NCBI RefSeq assembly: GCF_009601705.1
Contig: NZ_CP045687.1
Span: forward strand, 656,630 to 720,629
DNA: 64,000 nt
From: Sulfolobus sp. E5-1-F
Lineage (GTDB): Archaea > Thermoproteota > Thermoprotei_A > Sulfolobales > Sulfolobaceae
Direction of reading: 5' to 3'
Below, piece after piece: positions 1-8,895 of this stretch. The position numbers were made by a program, and so were the translations under genes. Numbering within the stretch: the stretch's first letter is position 1; every line of letters starts with the position of its first letter. The notes beneath the pieces were generated by a model. That model was not told the origin of the DNA. It did not search any database and saw only the letters and a program-made list of their open reading frames with translations.

Positions 1-7
1 TAGGATT

Positions 8-487
8 ATGAAGGATAGAATTGTGGAAATTCTAAGACAAATTTACGATCCAGAGATTCCAATAAATATATATGACTTAGGGTTAGTAAGAGAGATAAAA
101 ATTGAAGGTAAAAAAATTTTTGTTAGACTAATTTTCACTGCAAACAAGGGATGTACGTTAGCTGATCTTGTAGCGGTACAGGTTAAGTATAAACTAATGA
201 AAGTATTTCCAGACTATAACGTGGAGGTAAAGAGTGATTTCAACGAAGAATGGAATATAGGGTATGCGACAGATTCAGGAAGGCTAATGTTAGAGGAAAT
301 ATATGGGAAGGATGCAGTGGAATTATTAGTTAATAAGGCAAAAATAGAAGAGTTAGTGTCGGTCAATAAAGTCAGATTGGAGAATTTCGATCCACGTGAG
401 TATATGAGAAAAGCAGTGGATGAGAGATATAAAAAATTTAAGGAATGGTACGAAAAACATAAGATATTCACGTCTAATTCTATCTAA
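8..487 (+). CDS. MIP18/DUF59 (PaaD-like) family protein
   Basis: A 159-residue protein whose first ~90 residues match the MIP18/DUF59 fold used in Fe-S cluster assembly and in PaaD. The hallmark DPEIP...YDLGLV motif is at residues ~14-26, and the single Cys of the fold (KGCTLAD) is near residue 49. Residues ~95-159 form a charged helical extension not typical of the short family members. Family knowledge suggests a role in Fe-S targeting or maturation; no substrate can be read from the sequence. It is followed about 100 bp later by a TPP-dependent enzyme with its own promoter, so co-transcription is doubtful. The start sits at the window edge, and an upstream partner may lie outside. Confidence 0.8.
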   Translation: MKDRIVEILRQIYDPEIPINIYDLGLVREIKIEGKKIFVRLIFTANKGCTLADLVAVQVKYKLMKVFPDYNVEVKSDFNEEWNIGYATDSGRLMLEEIYGKDAVELLVNKAKIEELVSVNKVRLENFDPREYMRKAVDERYKKFKEWYEKHKIFTSNSI

Positions 488-548
488 AATCGAACCTTTT
501 TAACTTTAATCTCCTAATGAAATGTTCTTTGTATGGAGCGTTAAGTAT

Positions 549-563
549 TAAATATTTTTAAAC
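549..563 (+). promoter_or_regulatory. TATA-box promoter of the TPP enzyme gene
   Basis: An A/T-rich box (AATATTTTTAAA) lies about 25-34 nt before the ATG at 585, the usual spacing for a leaderless archaeal transcript. No Shine-Dalgarno sequence is visible between it and the ATG. Confidence 0.5.
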
Positions 564-584
564 GATTAGAACGATTTAATATTC

Positions 585-2237
585 ATGAATGGTTCAAGTC
601 TTCTCTTTTCCCTTTTAAAGGAGTATGATGTTAAGCATATATTTGGTTTACCGGGTGAATCATCAATATCATTATATGATCAACTTAAAGAAGGTGATAT
701 ACAGCACATACTTACTAGAGATGAAAGGAATGCAGTATATATGGCCGATGCATACGCAAAGCTAACTTATAAACCTGGAGTGGTTGAAGGCCCAAGTGTA
801 GGTTCAGTATATATGCTTCCTGGAGTTGCTGAAGCGTATAAGTCATCTACACCACTAATTATACTGACTACCGATACACCATTATATGGAGAGAAGGAGA
901 ATTATTTAACCGCATTAGATCAAACTTCTCTATTTAGACCAATAACTAAGGACACTATAACAGTATATAAAATTGAGGAATTACCTCACGCTATAAGAAG
1001 AGCATATAGATTAAGTACTAGCGGAAAACCTGGACCAGTCCACGTTAGAATACCCGGAGACGTTTTAGAAGGGACGTTAGAAGATAACGTTGAACTTAAA
1101 GCACAAAAGGAGTTCTCAAGATATCCGTCTCAAAGACCTTTAGCGGATCGTGAAATGATCAAGAAAGCTGTAGATTTGATTTTGAAGAGTGAAAGTCCAG
1201 TAATAATTTGCGGTCAAGGTACATTATATTCGATGGCGTGGGATGAGGTAATTGAATTCGCTGAGTTACTAGGAATTCCAGTAGGAACTACAATAACGGG
1301 AAAGGGTTGTATTCCAGAAACGCATCCATTATCAATAGGCGTAGTTGGCGGTAGAGGAGGTATGAGTTTTTCGAATAGTGTTGTAGAGAAATCAGATCTT
1401 GTAATTCTCATAGGGAGTAATACGGACTCAGCAAATACTTATAACTGGACAATACCATCAAGAGACAAAACCATAATTCACATTGACATAAGCGAGACAG
1501 AAGCAGGGAATAATTACGATAGTATAAACCTTATAGGCGATGCTAAAGCGACACTAAGGGAAATTATTAGTGAAATAAAGGGGAGTGAGAAAGGGATTAG
1601 CAAGAAAAACATTACTTTAGATAGAAGTGTATTCGAAGGTAGGCTTAGTGAGGAGAAAAGAGAAGTAGTAAACCCGTTACGTTTCATAAAGGAACTTTGG
1701 AATCTATCACCAGAAGACGCTATAATAATAGCAGATCCCGGCGTTGGAGCAATTTACGCTGCAGCCTTCTATAAGGCCAAGAGGGCTGGTAGGTATTTCA
1801 TTTTTAACTATGGCTTAGGTGGTCTTGGCTACTCAATTCCAGCATCTGTAGGTGCTTATTTTGCAAAGCCTAACTCTTTAATTATTTCTCTATCTGGAGA
1901 TGGGAGTTTCGGCTTTTCTGTTGGTGAGCTAGAAACTATAAGGAGAGTCAATGCTAACGTGGCTATAATTCTCTTTAATAATGGGGGTTACGGTTGGATA
2001 AGAGCTGAGATGAGGGCTAGGGGTAAGGACATTGTTGGAACTGATTTTTCAAGTCCAGATTACGTTAAGATTGCTGAAGGGTATGGATTATCTGCGTATA
2101 GGATAACCAATGATGACGAGATATCTGATACGTTAAAGAGGGCTATAAAGAATACTCCTTCTTTAGTTGAGGTTATTGTTGAGCCTGAGGATAAGTTTAT
2201 CCCTCCAGTTATGCCTTGGAGTAAGAGATTTCTTTAA
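585..2237 (+). CDS. Thiamine-diphosphate-dependent enzyme, acetolactate synthase/2-oxoacid decarboxylase type
   Basis: A 550-residue protein with the full three-domain layout of the acetolactate synthase, pyruvate oxidase and benzoylformate decarboxylase superfamily. The N-terminal Pyr domain has the ThDP-activating Glu at ~47 (RDERNAV). The central domain has a Rossmann-like nucleotide-binding look. The C-terminal PP domain has the GDG...NN motif (GDG ~438-440, NN ~465). Length matches a catalytic subunit, but no regulatory subunit gene lies nearby, so a non-anabolic 2-oxoacid decarboxylase, oxidase or lyase is as likely as acetohydroxyacid synthase. The gene has its own TATA box. Substrate cannot be decided from sequence. 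Confidence 0.85.
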   Translation: MNGSSLLFSLLKEYDVKHIFGLPGESSISLYDQLKEGDIQHILTRDERNAVYMADAYAKLTYKPGVVEGPSVGSVYMLPGVAEAYKSSTPLIILTTDTPLYGEKENYLTALDQTSLFRPITKDTITVYKIEELPHAIRRAYRLSTSGKPGPVHVRIPGDVLEGTLEDNVELKAQKEFSRYPSQRPLADREMIKKAVDLILKSESPVIICGQGTLYSMAWDEVIEFAELLGIPVGTTITGKGCIPETHPLSIGVVGGRGGMSFSNSVVEKSDLVILIGSNTDSANTYNWTIPSRDKTIIHIDISETEAGNNYDSINLIGDAKATLREIISEIKGSEKGISKKNITLDRSVFEGRLSEEKREVVNPLRFIKELWNLSPEDAIIIADPGVGAIYAAAFYKAKRAGRYFIFNYGLGGLGYSIPASVGAYFAKPNSLIISLSGDGSFGFSVGELETIRRVNANVAIILFNNGGYGWIRAEMRARGKDIVGTDFSSPDYVKIAEGYGLSAYRITNDDEISDTLKRAIKNTPSLVEVIVEPEDKFIPPVMPWSKRFL

Positions 2238-2422
2238 ACTGCATAGTAAAATAAACCCTAAGAATCTTATAGTCGTATTTTCTTTAACAACTTTCATTTA
2301 AAAATTAGGGGAAAGTTCAATCTTATAGGCGATAAAGAGTTAGATACAGCTTTGAATCTTAAGATGTTTATTCTGACGATAGTTACTGATAGCTTTAAAT
2401 ATGTTCCTCAAGAAAATATATC

Positions 2423-3493
2423 ATGGATAAAAAAACATTTGTTATACCTATAATGATAAGTATACTAATTATAATAGCTTCTTCGTTCATCTATTTTGAG
2501 AAAATTCCGCAAACTTCTACATCAGTTACCCAAAGTTTGACGTCTTCTACTTTGTGCTCATCTTCATTCTCTACTTCTCAAACTTCTACATTAATCTCTT
2601 CTTCTCCGCAAACTTCATCAACTTCTACTCAAAGCCCTTTAGTTAACCTATTTCCCACTTTAGCATCTGGGTTCACGTTGATTGGAAGCTACTTAAGTCA
2701 GAGCAGATATGGGATGGCCTTGCTAAATAGTAATGGAACTAGCTTATATGCTTCACCATTTTTATGGAATATTAAATCTGCTCAAGGCCAAGTTGCAATG
2801 ACTTTCAATCCCTATCTCAACGTTCATGTTAACATGTCTAACATAAAGAAGATAACTCCATCCATATCTGTTGATGGATACCCAGGTTTAATGTATGGTC
2901 AAGAGTTATGGTTTCCATTTGCAGGGAAAACTAATGTAAGTCCTTATTTATCTCTTCCAATGATAGTCTCAAACTTGCCAAATTTCATGTCCATTCTCAA
3001 TTTCACTGTGTATGATAACGTAGGAACTATTGATGATTTTTCATATGACATTTGGCTTTCTCAAAACCCGAATATAACATATTTACAGTATGGAGATTTC
3101 GAAGTGATGATATGGATGAATTGGCAAGAGAATATAACTAAGGGAGATCCTTACATAGTCAGTGTAGGCTCATTACAAATTCCTACATTAGTAAATGGTA
3201 CAATAGAGAATTTGACGTGGTCAGTTTATGTTTTGCCTAGAACTGGATCAGCAAATGGTTGGACATCAATTTACTTCCTATCTCCCAGACATCTAGAAGG
3301 CCAAATAGGAATACCAATAGCGTATGTTTTGAAGAATATGGGATCCTATCTAGAAAAGGCTGGAGTTTCGATATATAACCCCAACACATATTATTTGGAT
3401 GCGATACAAGTTGGAATGGAGTTTAATGATACTAATGGCGTCGCTAACCTAGGATATAATTTATATTCATGGTATATAATGATAAATACTTAA
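2423..3493 (+). CDS. Membrane-anchored GH12 endo-beta-glucanase (cellulase/xylanase type)
   Basis: A 356-residue extracellular protein. Residues ~7-24 form an N-terminal membrane segment, followed by a Ser/Thr-rich stalk (~30-75) and then a GH12-like domain. Two acidic residues fit the GH12 catalytic pair: a nucleophile Glu at ~227 in FEVMIW and an acid/base Glu at ~333 in GMEF. Numerous NxS/T sequons suit a glycosylated surface protein. Sulfolobales encode several such secreted GH12 endoglucanases active on cellulose or xylan at acid pH; substrate preference here is inferred. A short A/T-rich promoter precedes a leaderless ATG. It stands alone, with IS debris downstream. Confidence 0.8.
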   Translation: MDKKTFVIPIMISILIIIASSFIYFEKIPQTSTSVTQSLTSSTLCSSSFSTSQTSTLISSSPQTSSTSTQSPLVNLFPTLASGFTLIGSYLSQSRYGMALLNSNGTSLYASPFLWNIKSAQGQVAMTFNPYLNVHVNMSNIKKITPSISVDGYPGLMYGQELWFPFAGKTNVSPYLSLPMIVSNLPNFMSILNFTVYDNVGTIDDFSYDIWLSQNPNITYLQYGDFEVMIWMNWQENITKGDPYIVSVGSLQIPTLVNGTIENLTWSVYVLPRTGSANGWTSIYFLSPRHLEGQIGIPIAYVLKNMGSYLEKAGVSIYNPNTYYLDAIQVGMEFNDTNGVANLGYNLYSWYIMINT

Positions 3494-3534
3494 TCTTCGT
3501 TATCTTAAAGGAGGATTCGATATATATTTTTGCT

Positions 3535-4291
3535 GAGTGTGGACAACAATTTAATTAATTTGTAATCAATTGTATAAGTTGCTTTTATTATAGAAGTAAA
3601 TTGTTTTTATTTAGCGTAATACCTTTTTGGGTGAGCACGGGATTTTTATTGGTGAGAACATAATGAACAAGTGGAGTATTCCCGTCCTAATCCAGGTTAT
3701 TTTAACGCTTAGAGCATATTAACCTTAAGCCTAGGTTTCACGTTAGGGAGGAGATAACATTAGGCTTAGCGAGTTATCTAGCTGGCTTATCCTCCTGGAG
3801 GACTACGTTACCACACTCCATCTTGCTCTACTATTATAAGAGGCTTGGTAGTGTTAAGTACGTCGTATCCTTGAAACGCTATTGACGAGGCTTTTGCGTT
3901 AGGGGTAATTATTATTACGTTTTGATTGTTAGGGATGTTGTGTTGAGGGGTGTTTTTCATATGTTGATTGCTAACGTGAGGAGATTACTAGTTAGGAGGG
4001 TTGATCGAGTGATTTACTTGCATGATGGTTTACCAGCTTATAGTGCCTTTGACTGGTTTAATGTTAAGCACAAGAGGGTTTGGTAGGAGGGATTACGCTG
4101 AACAAGGACATTGAAGCATAGGCTCTCCTCTATGAACTTATACTTCTCCTGGAATTTCAATAGGTTCACAAGTCGGCTCTCTACCTTCTTCCTAATCTAC
4201 AACATTCTTTACACTCAAGTGTATTTAGTGGATAGGGAGTAGTAATTATAAATGTAAATATTTCAAATGCACGAAATTGTTGACCACGCTC
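3535..4291 (+). mobile_element. Decayed IS6-family element
   Basis: The ends match those of the intact copy at 55981-56826: GAGTGTGGACAACAATTT on the left, and the complement AAATTGTTGACCACGCTC on the right. The interior carries transposase codons (the HDGLPAY region is recognisable near 4021-4050) but is broken by frameshifts, deletions and stop codons. No target duplication is visible at the ends, which fits an old insertion. Confidence 0.85.
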
Positions 4292-4309
4292 AATAGTTAA
4301 AAACGTCTT

Positions 4310-4377
4310 ATATTTTTAAGGCTTTGTGGAATTCGAGTAAACAATATTTTTAAGGCTTCGTGGAGTCTAAATACACA
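4310..4377 (+). repeat. Imperfect tandem 34-bp duplication with TATA-like boxes
   Basis: Two units (4310-4343 and 4344-4377) both begin ATATTTTTAAGGCTT and end ACA. Each contains a TATA-like box, and the second ends directly before the ATG at 4378. The duplication creates two stacked promoter-like boxes in front of the truncated ATPase gene. Confidence 0.7.
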
Positions 4378-4683
4378 ATGATTGAAGATTATAACCCTTG
4401 GTGGATATCAAAGGATAGGATTAACGACTTGGATATATATAGAAAATTCGAGGAATCAGATGTAAAGTGGATTCCAGATGTAATTGACAAAGTCTCTCTT
4501 TTTCCTTACTCTCTAAATTTCATTTTAGGTCCTAGACAAGTTGGAAAATCCACGGCACTTATACTTCTCGTTAAGAAATTGTTGGAGAAAGTTAATCCGG
4601 GAGTGTTCTCATGCAGTCATCTTATTCGATATATTATTGTAAAAATATATCAGATTAGAAATTTTTATAATTACTCATCTTGA
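4378..4683 (+). pseudogene. Truncated AAA-family (DUF4143-linked type) ATPase
   Basis: The reading frame encodes the N-terminus of an archaeal ATPase. It opens MIEDYNPWW, followed by a Walker A motif (GPRQVGKST) at about residues 53-61. Coherence is lost after ~residue 73 (LLEKVNP), where the DNA turns into a dispersed repeat starting GGGAGTGTTCTC. Walker B, the sensor region and the C-terminal domain are missing, so the protein cannot be a working ATPase. The ATG at 4378 is preferred to an in-frame GTG at 4360, because the MIEDYNPWW start is what full-length relatives look like and the GTG lies inside the tandem duplication. Confidence 0.7.
4599..4676 (+). repeat. Dispersed repeat (family R), copy 1
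   Basis: A ~78-bp segment starting GGGAGTGTTCTC and continuing CAGTCATCTTATTCGAT. It recurs at 50201-50227 and, with a longer match, at 61714-61789. It truncates the upstream ATPase frame. No coding capacity or inverted ends are seen; the parent element was not identified. Confidence 0.6.
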
Positions 4684-4714
4684 CTTTTAGGTAAACACGA
4701 AATTAGAACATACA

Positions 4715-4899
4715 TAGTACTTTACGTAAATTTACCTCAAATCCCTTAAACCTTAAACACTAATATAGATTCTCTTCAAGAAGATTTAAGTAATCGTAAA
4801 TACTTCAAGCGTGTGTAGTATAAATGCACCTTAAATCTTACACTTACATTAGAAAAAATTAAGCGTTATATATTATACGTCGTTTTTAGGAAACTATTA
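4715..4899 (+). mobile_element. SM2-like MITE, copy A
   Basis: A 185-bp non-coding unit with imperfect inverted ends (TAGTACTTTACGTAAA on the left, GGAAACTATTA on the right). It is about 70-80% alike to units at 24355, 50228 and 53218. Its ends resemble those of the ISC1217-like element at 21801-22944, and its length agrees with what I recall for the Sulfolobus MITE class SM2 (~185 bp). Mobilisation in trans by that transposase is inferred. Confidence 0.7.
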
Positions 4900-4940
4900 T
4901 TAGAAAAATCATAAAATTAAATTACACACTACATATATTA

Positions 4941-5819
4941 TTACTCAAATAGTACCTCTCTATGTCTTATGAAAGTACCCTTCCTTAAATCTTCAAATGC
5001 TTCAACTATTTGATCTTCAGTATTCATAACTATTGGTCCATACCAAGCTACTGGCTCATTTAGAGGCCTTCCGGATAATACAATAAAGCTAGCGTTTCCG
5101 CTAATTTTAATCTCATCTCCTTCTCTAGTGAAGATCACTAGATTTCCCTTTCCTATTTCTGGAGAATTAGGAGCGAACCTAGCACTACCATCAACCACAT
5201 AGGCGAGTACAGTATATCCTTCTTTTACCTTTAATTTCATATCTCCATTTAATTTCACGTGAATGTATGATGGATCAACATCGCTCTTCACTTTAACTGG
5301 TCCCTCAATTCCAGCGAATTCTCCCGCAAGAACTGATACTTCTCCAAAGTCAAACTTCTCCTTAGGAACACTTTTTACATCCCTATATACGGGCTGTGTC
5401 ATCTTTTTGTAAGATGGTAAGTTTATCCATAACTGTAATCCTCTTACTAGGAAGGGATCTTGATTGTACTTAGGGATTTCTATACCCTCTAAGGGCTTTG
5501 GCATTTCTTGGTGAAATATTCCACTCCCTGCTGTCATCCACTGAACTTGACCAGGATAAATTGTTCCCTTATTACCTAAACTATCCTGGTGTTCCACCTT
5601 TCCTTCAAATAGTAATGTCACTGTCTCAATTCCCCTATGCGGATGCCAAGGAAATCCATTAATATACTCCTCAACCTTATTTGAACCGAAGAAGTCCAGT
5701 AAAAGGAAGGGATCCGTTAAATCCACAGTATCTGGTCCACCAAACACTCTGTAAAGTTTAACCCCTGCACCATCCATCGTATTTCTTCCTTTAATTACAC
5801 CATCTATTCCTCTTATCAT
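4941..5819 (-). CDS. Pirin-family cupin protein
   Basis: A 292-residue two-cupin protein. The N-terminal cupin carries the pirin metal-binding pattern: HPHRGIETVT near residues 58-67, then a later His (EHQDS) and Glu (FHQEMPKP region). Pirins bind iron and act as quercetinase-like dioxygenases or redox-responsive regulators; which applies here is unknown. The gene is monocistronic, with a TATA-like stretch just upstream of its ATG on the minus strand and a MITE a short way beyond its 3' end. Confidence 0.9.
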   Translation of the reverse strand: MIRGIDGVIKGRNTMDGAGVKLYRVFGGPDTVDLTDPFLLLDFFGSNKVEEYINGFPWHPHRGIETVTLLFEGKVEHQDSLGNKGTIYPGQVQWMTAGSGIFHQEMPKPLEGIEIPKYNQDPFLVRGLQLWINLPSYKKMTQPVYRDVKSVPKEKFDFGEVSVLAGEFAGIEGPVKVKSDVDPSYIHVKLNGDMKLKVKEGYTVLAYVVDGSARFAPNSPEIGKGNLVIFTREGDEIKISGNASFIVLSGRPLNEPVAWYGPIVMNTEDQIVEAFEDLRKGTFIRHREVLFE

Positions 5820-6202
5820 AAATTATATTTTGTATGCCTTTAATAAAAACCTAATCCATCTTGCTTATGGTTATTTTATTAAGAGAATAAAAAGGTTAAG
5901 AATCTCTTATCAAGCTAAGTCGTTAGATAGAAAGTCGTAAGGTTTACGTTAGTTTATCATAAGCTCCTAGTAAGTTATAAAGGAATGTGTTTAGAAATGA
6001 AACATAGGGAGTAAATAAAAACAAAACAGTGCACCAAAAGCTTGAAGAATGAAAACATTTTTCAAGAGGAAGATTAAGAAGAATGAACAGGTTTATCTAT
6101 GACTTCAACAAATCCAAAAACACTTAACGCAAATTATCTTCGCAATGTAGCAAGTTAGTACATATTATGTGAATATACGCACATAACATTAATTTATTAT
6201 CC
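5820..6202. other. Intergenic region, no gene seen
   Basis: This 383-bp stretch holds the pirin promoter near its left end and A/T-rich sequence otherwise. A segment around 6090-6125 weakly resembles 27315-27350 and may be an old element fragment. No open frame of note. Confidence 0.5.
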
Positions 6203-6502
6203 TTAATGTATTTCCTTTTCTAAAACTTCCAATAATTTCTTAAGCTCATCGGCCTTTTTACTATACTCCTCTAATATTTTATGGAATTCAAGGCCTTTAC
6301 TTGTAATATAATAGAACTTATCATCTTTTCTGATTAATCCTAATTTCTCTACAAGTGGCAAATATTTTTCTGCAATATTGTAGCTTATGTTGGCTTTATA
6401 GATTAGCCTAGTCTTCAATACTCGCTCATGAACTACCGCGTTTAATATATCGTAAATGATTTCAAATTGTGTTCTCTTTCTCTTGTTAAACTTAAGAGCC
6501 AT
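6203..6502 (-). CDS. Sso10a-like winged-helix DNA-binding protein
   Basis: A 99-residue basic protein with an N-terminal winged helix-turn-helix (~residues 10-68, including FEIIYDILNAV and NISYNIAEKYL). A C-terminal amphipathic helix (~72-97, heptad pattern ending LKKLLEVLEKEI) is likely to dimerise as an antiparallel coiled coil. This is the architecture of Sso10a chromatin proteins and the related HTH_45 family. It could be a nucleoid protein or a transcription factor. It is monocistronic; the TATA-like box is within ~35 nt upstream of the start on the minus strand. Confidence 0.75.
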   Translation of the reverse strand: MALKFNKRKRTQFEIIYDILNAVVHERVLKTRLIYKANISYNIAEKYLPLVEKLGLIRKDDKFYYITSKGLEFHKILEEYSKKADELKKLLEVLEKEIH

Positions 6503-6779
6503 AAACCTATTTATGCTTGTATTTATATAAGGATTTCCTCGAATATGCTCTTATTAGATATACAAGTTACGTAAAATTTTATCTATATACTTGTTGGGAT
6601 AATACCTTTTTTCCATCTTGTTAAATTTGAATATTTCAATGTAGCAGAAAGACTACCACTTTTATTGGAGGAAAACCCTTAAGTTTAGTCTCCTTCTGAA
6701 CCAATTCGTGTAATGACCAACTTTTCCGCTTATGCGAAAAATTAACGATTCACGCTTAAATACCTTTTCATAGAGAAGT

Positions 6780-7775
6780 TCAGCTAAGTTTATTTATAAT
6801 AATATATACTACCGCACCCACTACTATGCTCATTTCAACACTTTCAGCAATTAAGGGTAATATTGGATTTAGTATGAATAAAAAGTTAAGTATTTGAGGA
6901 GGTAAGAGTTCAAGCAATATTTCAATACTTACTACCTCAGAGTGTAAACCTGGAGAGAAAGTGTAAAGGAGAAAGATTAGATTGAGAGATACATTTTGTA
7001 ATTTGAGGCTAGGTGAATGTAGAATTATCAAGGGTATTTTTAATAAGAAAGGATGATAATTCACGTTAAGAGTTATCGGGATTGTTGAATATGGAGGTAC
7101 AGCTCCCAAATTATTACTGAATTGCCTAGGTATTAATGGAGCATTTGGTACTGAGTTCCACATTATCTCCGTAAATATAACATGAGGGGAAAAGAGAATC
7201 ATGAATGTTATGAAAGAGAGGACTATAAACGCTATTGCAAAAGTTTTAGGATCCGCTACTTTCCTCCTATTTCTCCTTCTAACTGTTAGAACTACTTGAT
7301 TTCTATCATATACTTCACTGATACCATATATGACAAAAATTACTATCATGGCTACTATATAGCCCGTTGTTCCCCTTATTAGACCTATTAAATTGCCCAC
7401 GTAAGGAATAATTATGGGCTGTCCAAATATTTCTGGCACAAATCCCTTAATCCATGAGGATTTTACGATCCAAGGATCTGAAGTAGGGTTATTTATTCCC
7501 TTGACGATGTATCCATTACTGGTTACGTTAATGATTTCATGAACTACGTAATAGTTTAAGAAAGGCGGTTTATATGCTATTATCTCACCAGGAGAAAGCT
7601 TTCCCATAATGGGAAAAACAAAAACTAGATCTCCAGGCTTCAGTAAAGGATACATAGAATTTGTTGCCTCAATATTCCAACCATATGGTAGATGATATAT
7701 CATTTGCGAAATTACAGAAAATATTATACTAACAAGAAAGAGAGAAACTAAAAATATTGCTATTAGTTTGATCAC
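6780..7775 (-). CDS. SipW/Sec11-type signal peptidase with extra C-terminal membrane region
   Basis: A 331-residue membrane protein. TM1 spans ~3-24. The S26B active site follows: Ser40 in NSMYPLLKPGD, His79 in VVHEI, and Asp100 in the GINNPTSDPW region, i.e. the Ser-His-Asp arrangement of archaeal and ER signal peptidases. Further TM segments lie at ~136-152, ~178-198 and ~290-328, with an extracytoplasmic domain of ~90 residues between the last two. The gene lies directly downstream of, and on the same strand as, a small secreted pilin-like gene (7883-8386). That pairing recalls SipW with TasA, so a dedicated pilin-processing role is inferred. Confidence 0.8.
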   Translation of the reverse strand: MIKLIAIFLVSLFLVSIIFSVISQMIYHLPYGWNIEATNSMYPLLKPGDLVFVFPIMGKLSPGEIIAYKPPFLNYYVVHEIINVTSNGYIVKGINNPTSDPWIVKSSWIKGFVPEIFGQPIIIPYVGNLIGLIRGTTGYIVAMIVIFVIYGISEVYDRNQVVLTVRRRNRRKVADPKTFAIAFIVLSFITFMILFSPHVIFTEIMWNSVPNAPLIPRQFSNNLGAVPPYSTIPITLNVNYHPFLLKIPLIILHSPSLKLQNVSLNLIFLLYTFSPGLHSEVVSIEILLELLPPQILNFLFILNPILPLIAESVEMSIVVGAVVYIIINKLS

Positions 7776-7882
7776 GGGTCATCACGTTATTAGCATATTA
7801 TTTTACTTTAAAATTTATTTTATAAAAATATAGAATTAAAAAATAAATTACCTTTATATTACTCACCTACTTTTTTGTGCTA

Positions 7883-8386
7883 TTATGAAGTAGCAGTAAC
7901 TATTATAAGGAACTTAGCGTGTCCTTGAGTTCCACCAGTTGCTAGCCTTAAGCTGATTGATTGTGAGTGTCCCGCAGCTAAAGTGAACATGTAGCTAGTT
8001 GATGGTCCAGATGGTGTTAGTATGTATAGATTTGTTCCGGATGGTACGCTAACCGGCATCACTGTTATTGTTATGGTTGCAGTAGTGTTCAAATCGTTAG
8101 ATACATCAAATGCGTACAATAATGTTTCGTTAGCGTATGTTGCTACGTCACCAAAGTTTATTTGTAGATCTCCAGAACTATTATAGTTTACGAATGGTAT
8201 ACCTGTCGAAGACCAACCGTGTGCTGTATCGTTTGCAACTAAGTTTATATTTGCAGATGGATCCGCTACGACGGTTGCATTTACATCTCTCGCAGCTGTA
8301 TATTGGAATGTTAGTGAAGCTACCATTGATATTAGTAGTATTCCTGCTACTATGCCTATTATTAGGGCTTTAGTTGTGTGTTGCAT
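7883..8386 (-). CDS. Secreted beta-rich pilin-like protein (TasA/AbpA/thread-type candidate)
   Basis: A 167-residue protein with a non-class-III signal sequence. Hydrophobic residues ~7-28 end near QYTAA, and the mature part would begin around RDVNATVVADP. The mature part is rich in Thr, Ser, Val and Asn with alternating hydrophobic residues, no Cys and few charges. It includes an INFGDV...YAFDVSN...TATITITVMP stretch typical of a single Ig-like jelly-roll. This resembles donor-strand-exchange filament subunits (TasA, AbpA of Pyrobaculum, the Sulfolobus thread subunit) in size and layout. It is co-directional with the signal peptidase gene and divergent from three membrane-protein genes. Function is inferred; homology needs structure prediction. 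Confidence 0.6.
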   Translation of the reverse strand: MQHTTKALIIGIVAGILLISMVASLTFQYTAARDVNATVVADPSANINLVANDTAHGWSSTGIPFVNYNSSGDLQINFGDVATYANETLLYAFDVSNDLNTTATITITVMPVSVPSGTNLYILTPSGPSTSYMFTLAAGHSQSISLRLATGGTQGHAKFLIIVTATS

Positions 8387-8579
8387 TGTAGTTCTAAATC
8401 TATGTAAGGAATGGACATTTTTAAATATTTCTCCTAATTCAGCTATTTTAACAATATGATTTTAAAAGATTAAATGTTAAATTTGACATTATTATATGGA
8501 AAAAGACCTTACATTTTATATGTAATTTACGTTAATTATAGGGTTAGATTAAAATGTCTATATAAAGTATGTTGTATAT

Positions 8580-8894
8580 ATGAAGTGGTATTATATCGTA
8601 GCTATCATCATTGTTTCGACTCTAGCTCCGCTTTTCGCTATATATTCTATGAATCTTTCACTAAGTGAAAGCTTTTCAGTTAATGCTAATGTAATTGACT
8701 CTTTTATCACTGTTGATGGAAATTACACCATTATAAGGAACGTCTATAACTTTACTGTAACTGTTTATTATGGAAACTATACTGCAGTCCTATATCCAGG
8801 TGAATTAGTAAGTTTTCCCTATCAACAAGGTAGTAGTGTTATTTTAAAGGCAAATAGTTTTGAGGAGGTAGTTAAGGTAATTGAGGTGAACTAA
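8580..8894 (+). CDS. Small membrane-anchored extracellular protein of the pilus-like locus
   Basis: A 104-residue protein with one N-terminal TM (~4-22) and a ~80-residue extracytoplasmic beta-type domain carrying NxT sequons (GNYTII, YNFTV, GNYTAV). It starts at ATG 8580 and ends one base before the GTG of the next gene, so the two are translationally coupled. No family recognised. It lies divergent to the pilin-like gene with a 193-bp shared promoter region. A minor pilin, an adaptor or an anchor are options. Confidence 0.65.
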   Translation: MKWYYIVAIIIVSTLAPLFAIYSMNLSLSESFSVNANVIDSFITVDGNYTIIRNVYNFTVTVYYGNYTAVLYPGELVSFPYQQGSSVILKANSFEEVVKVIEVN

Positions 8895-8895
8895 T

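Noticed and set aside
4360-4378. GTG at 4360 as start of the ATPase fragment
   Set aside because: It lies inside the tandem 34-bp duplication; the ATG at 4378 gives the family-like N-terminus.
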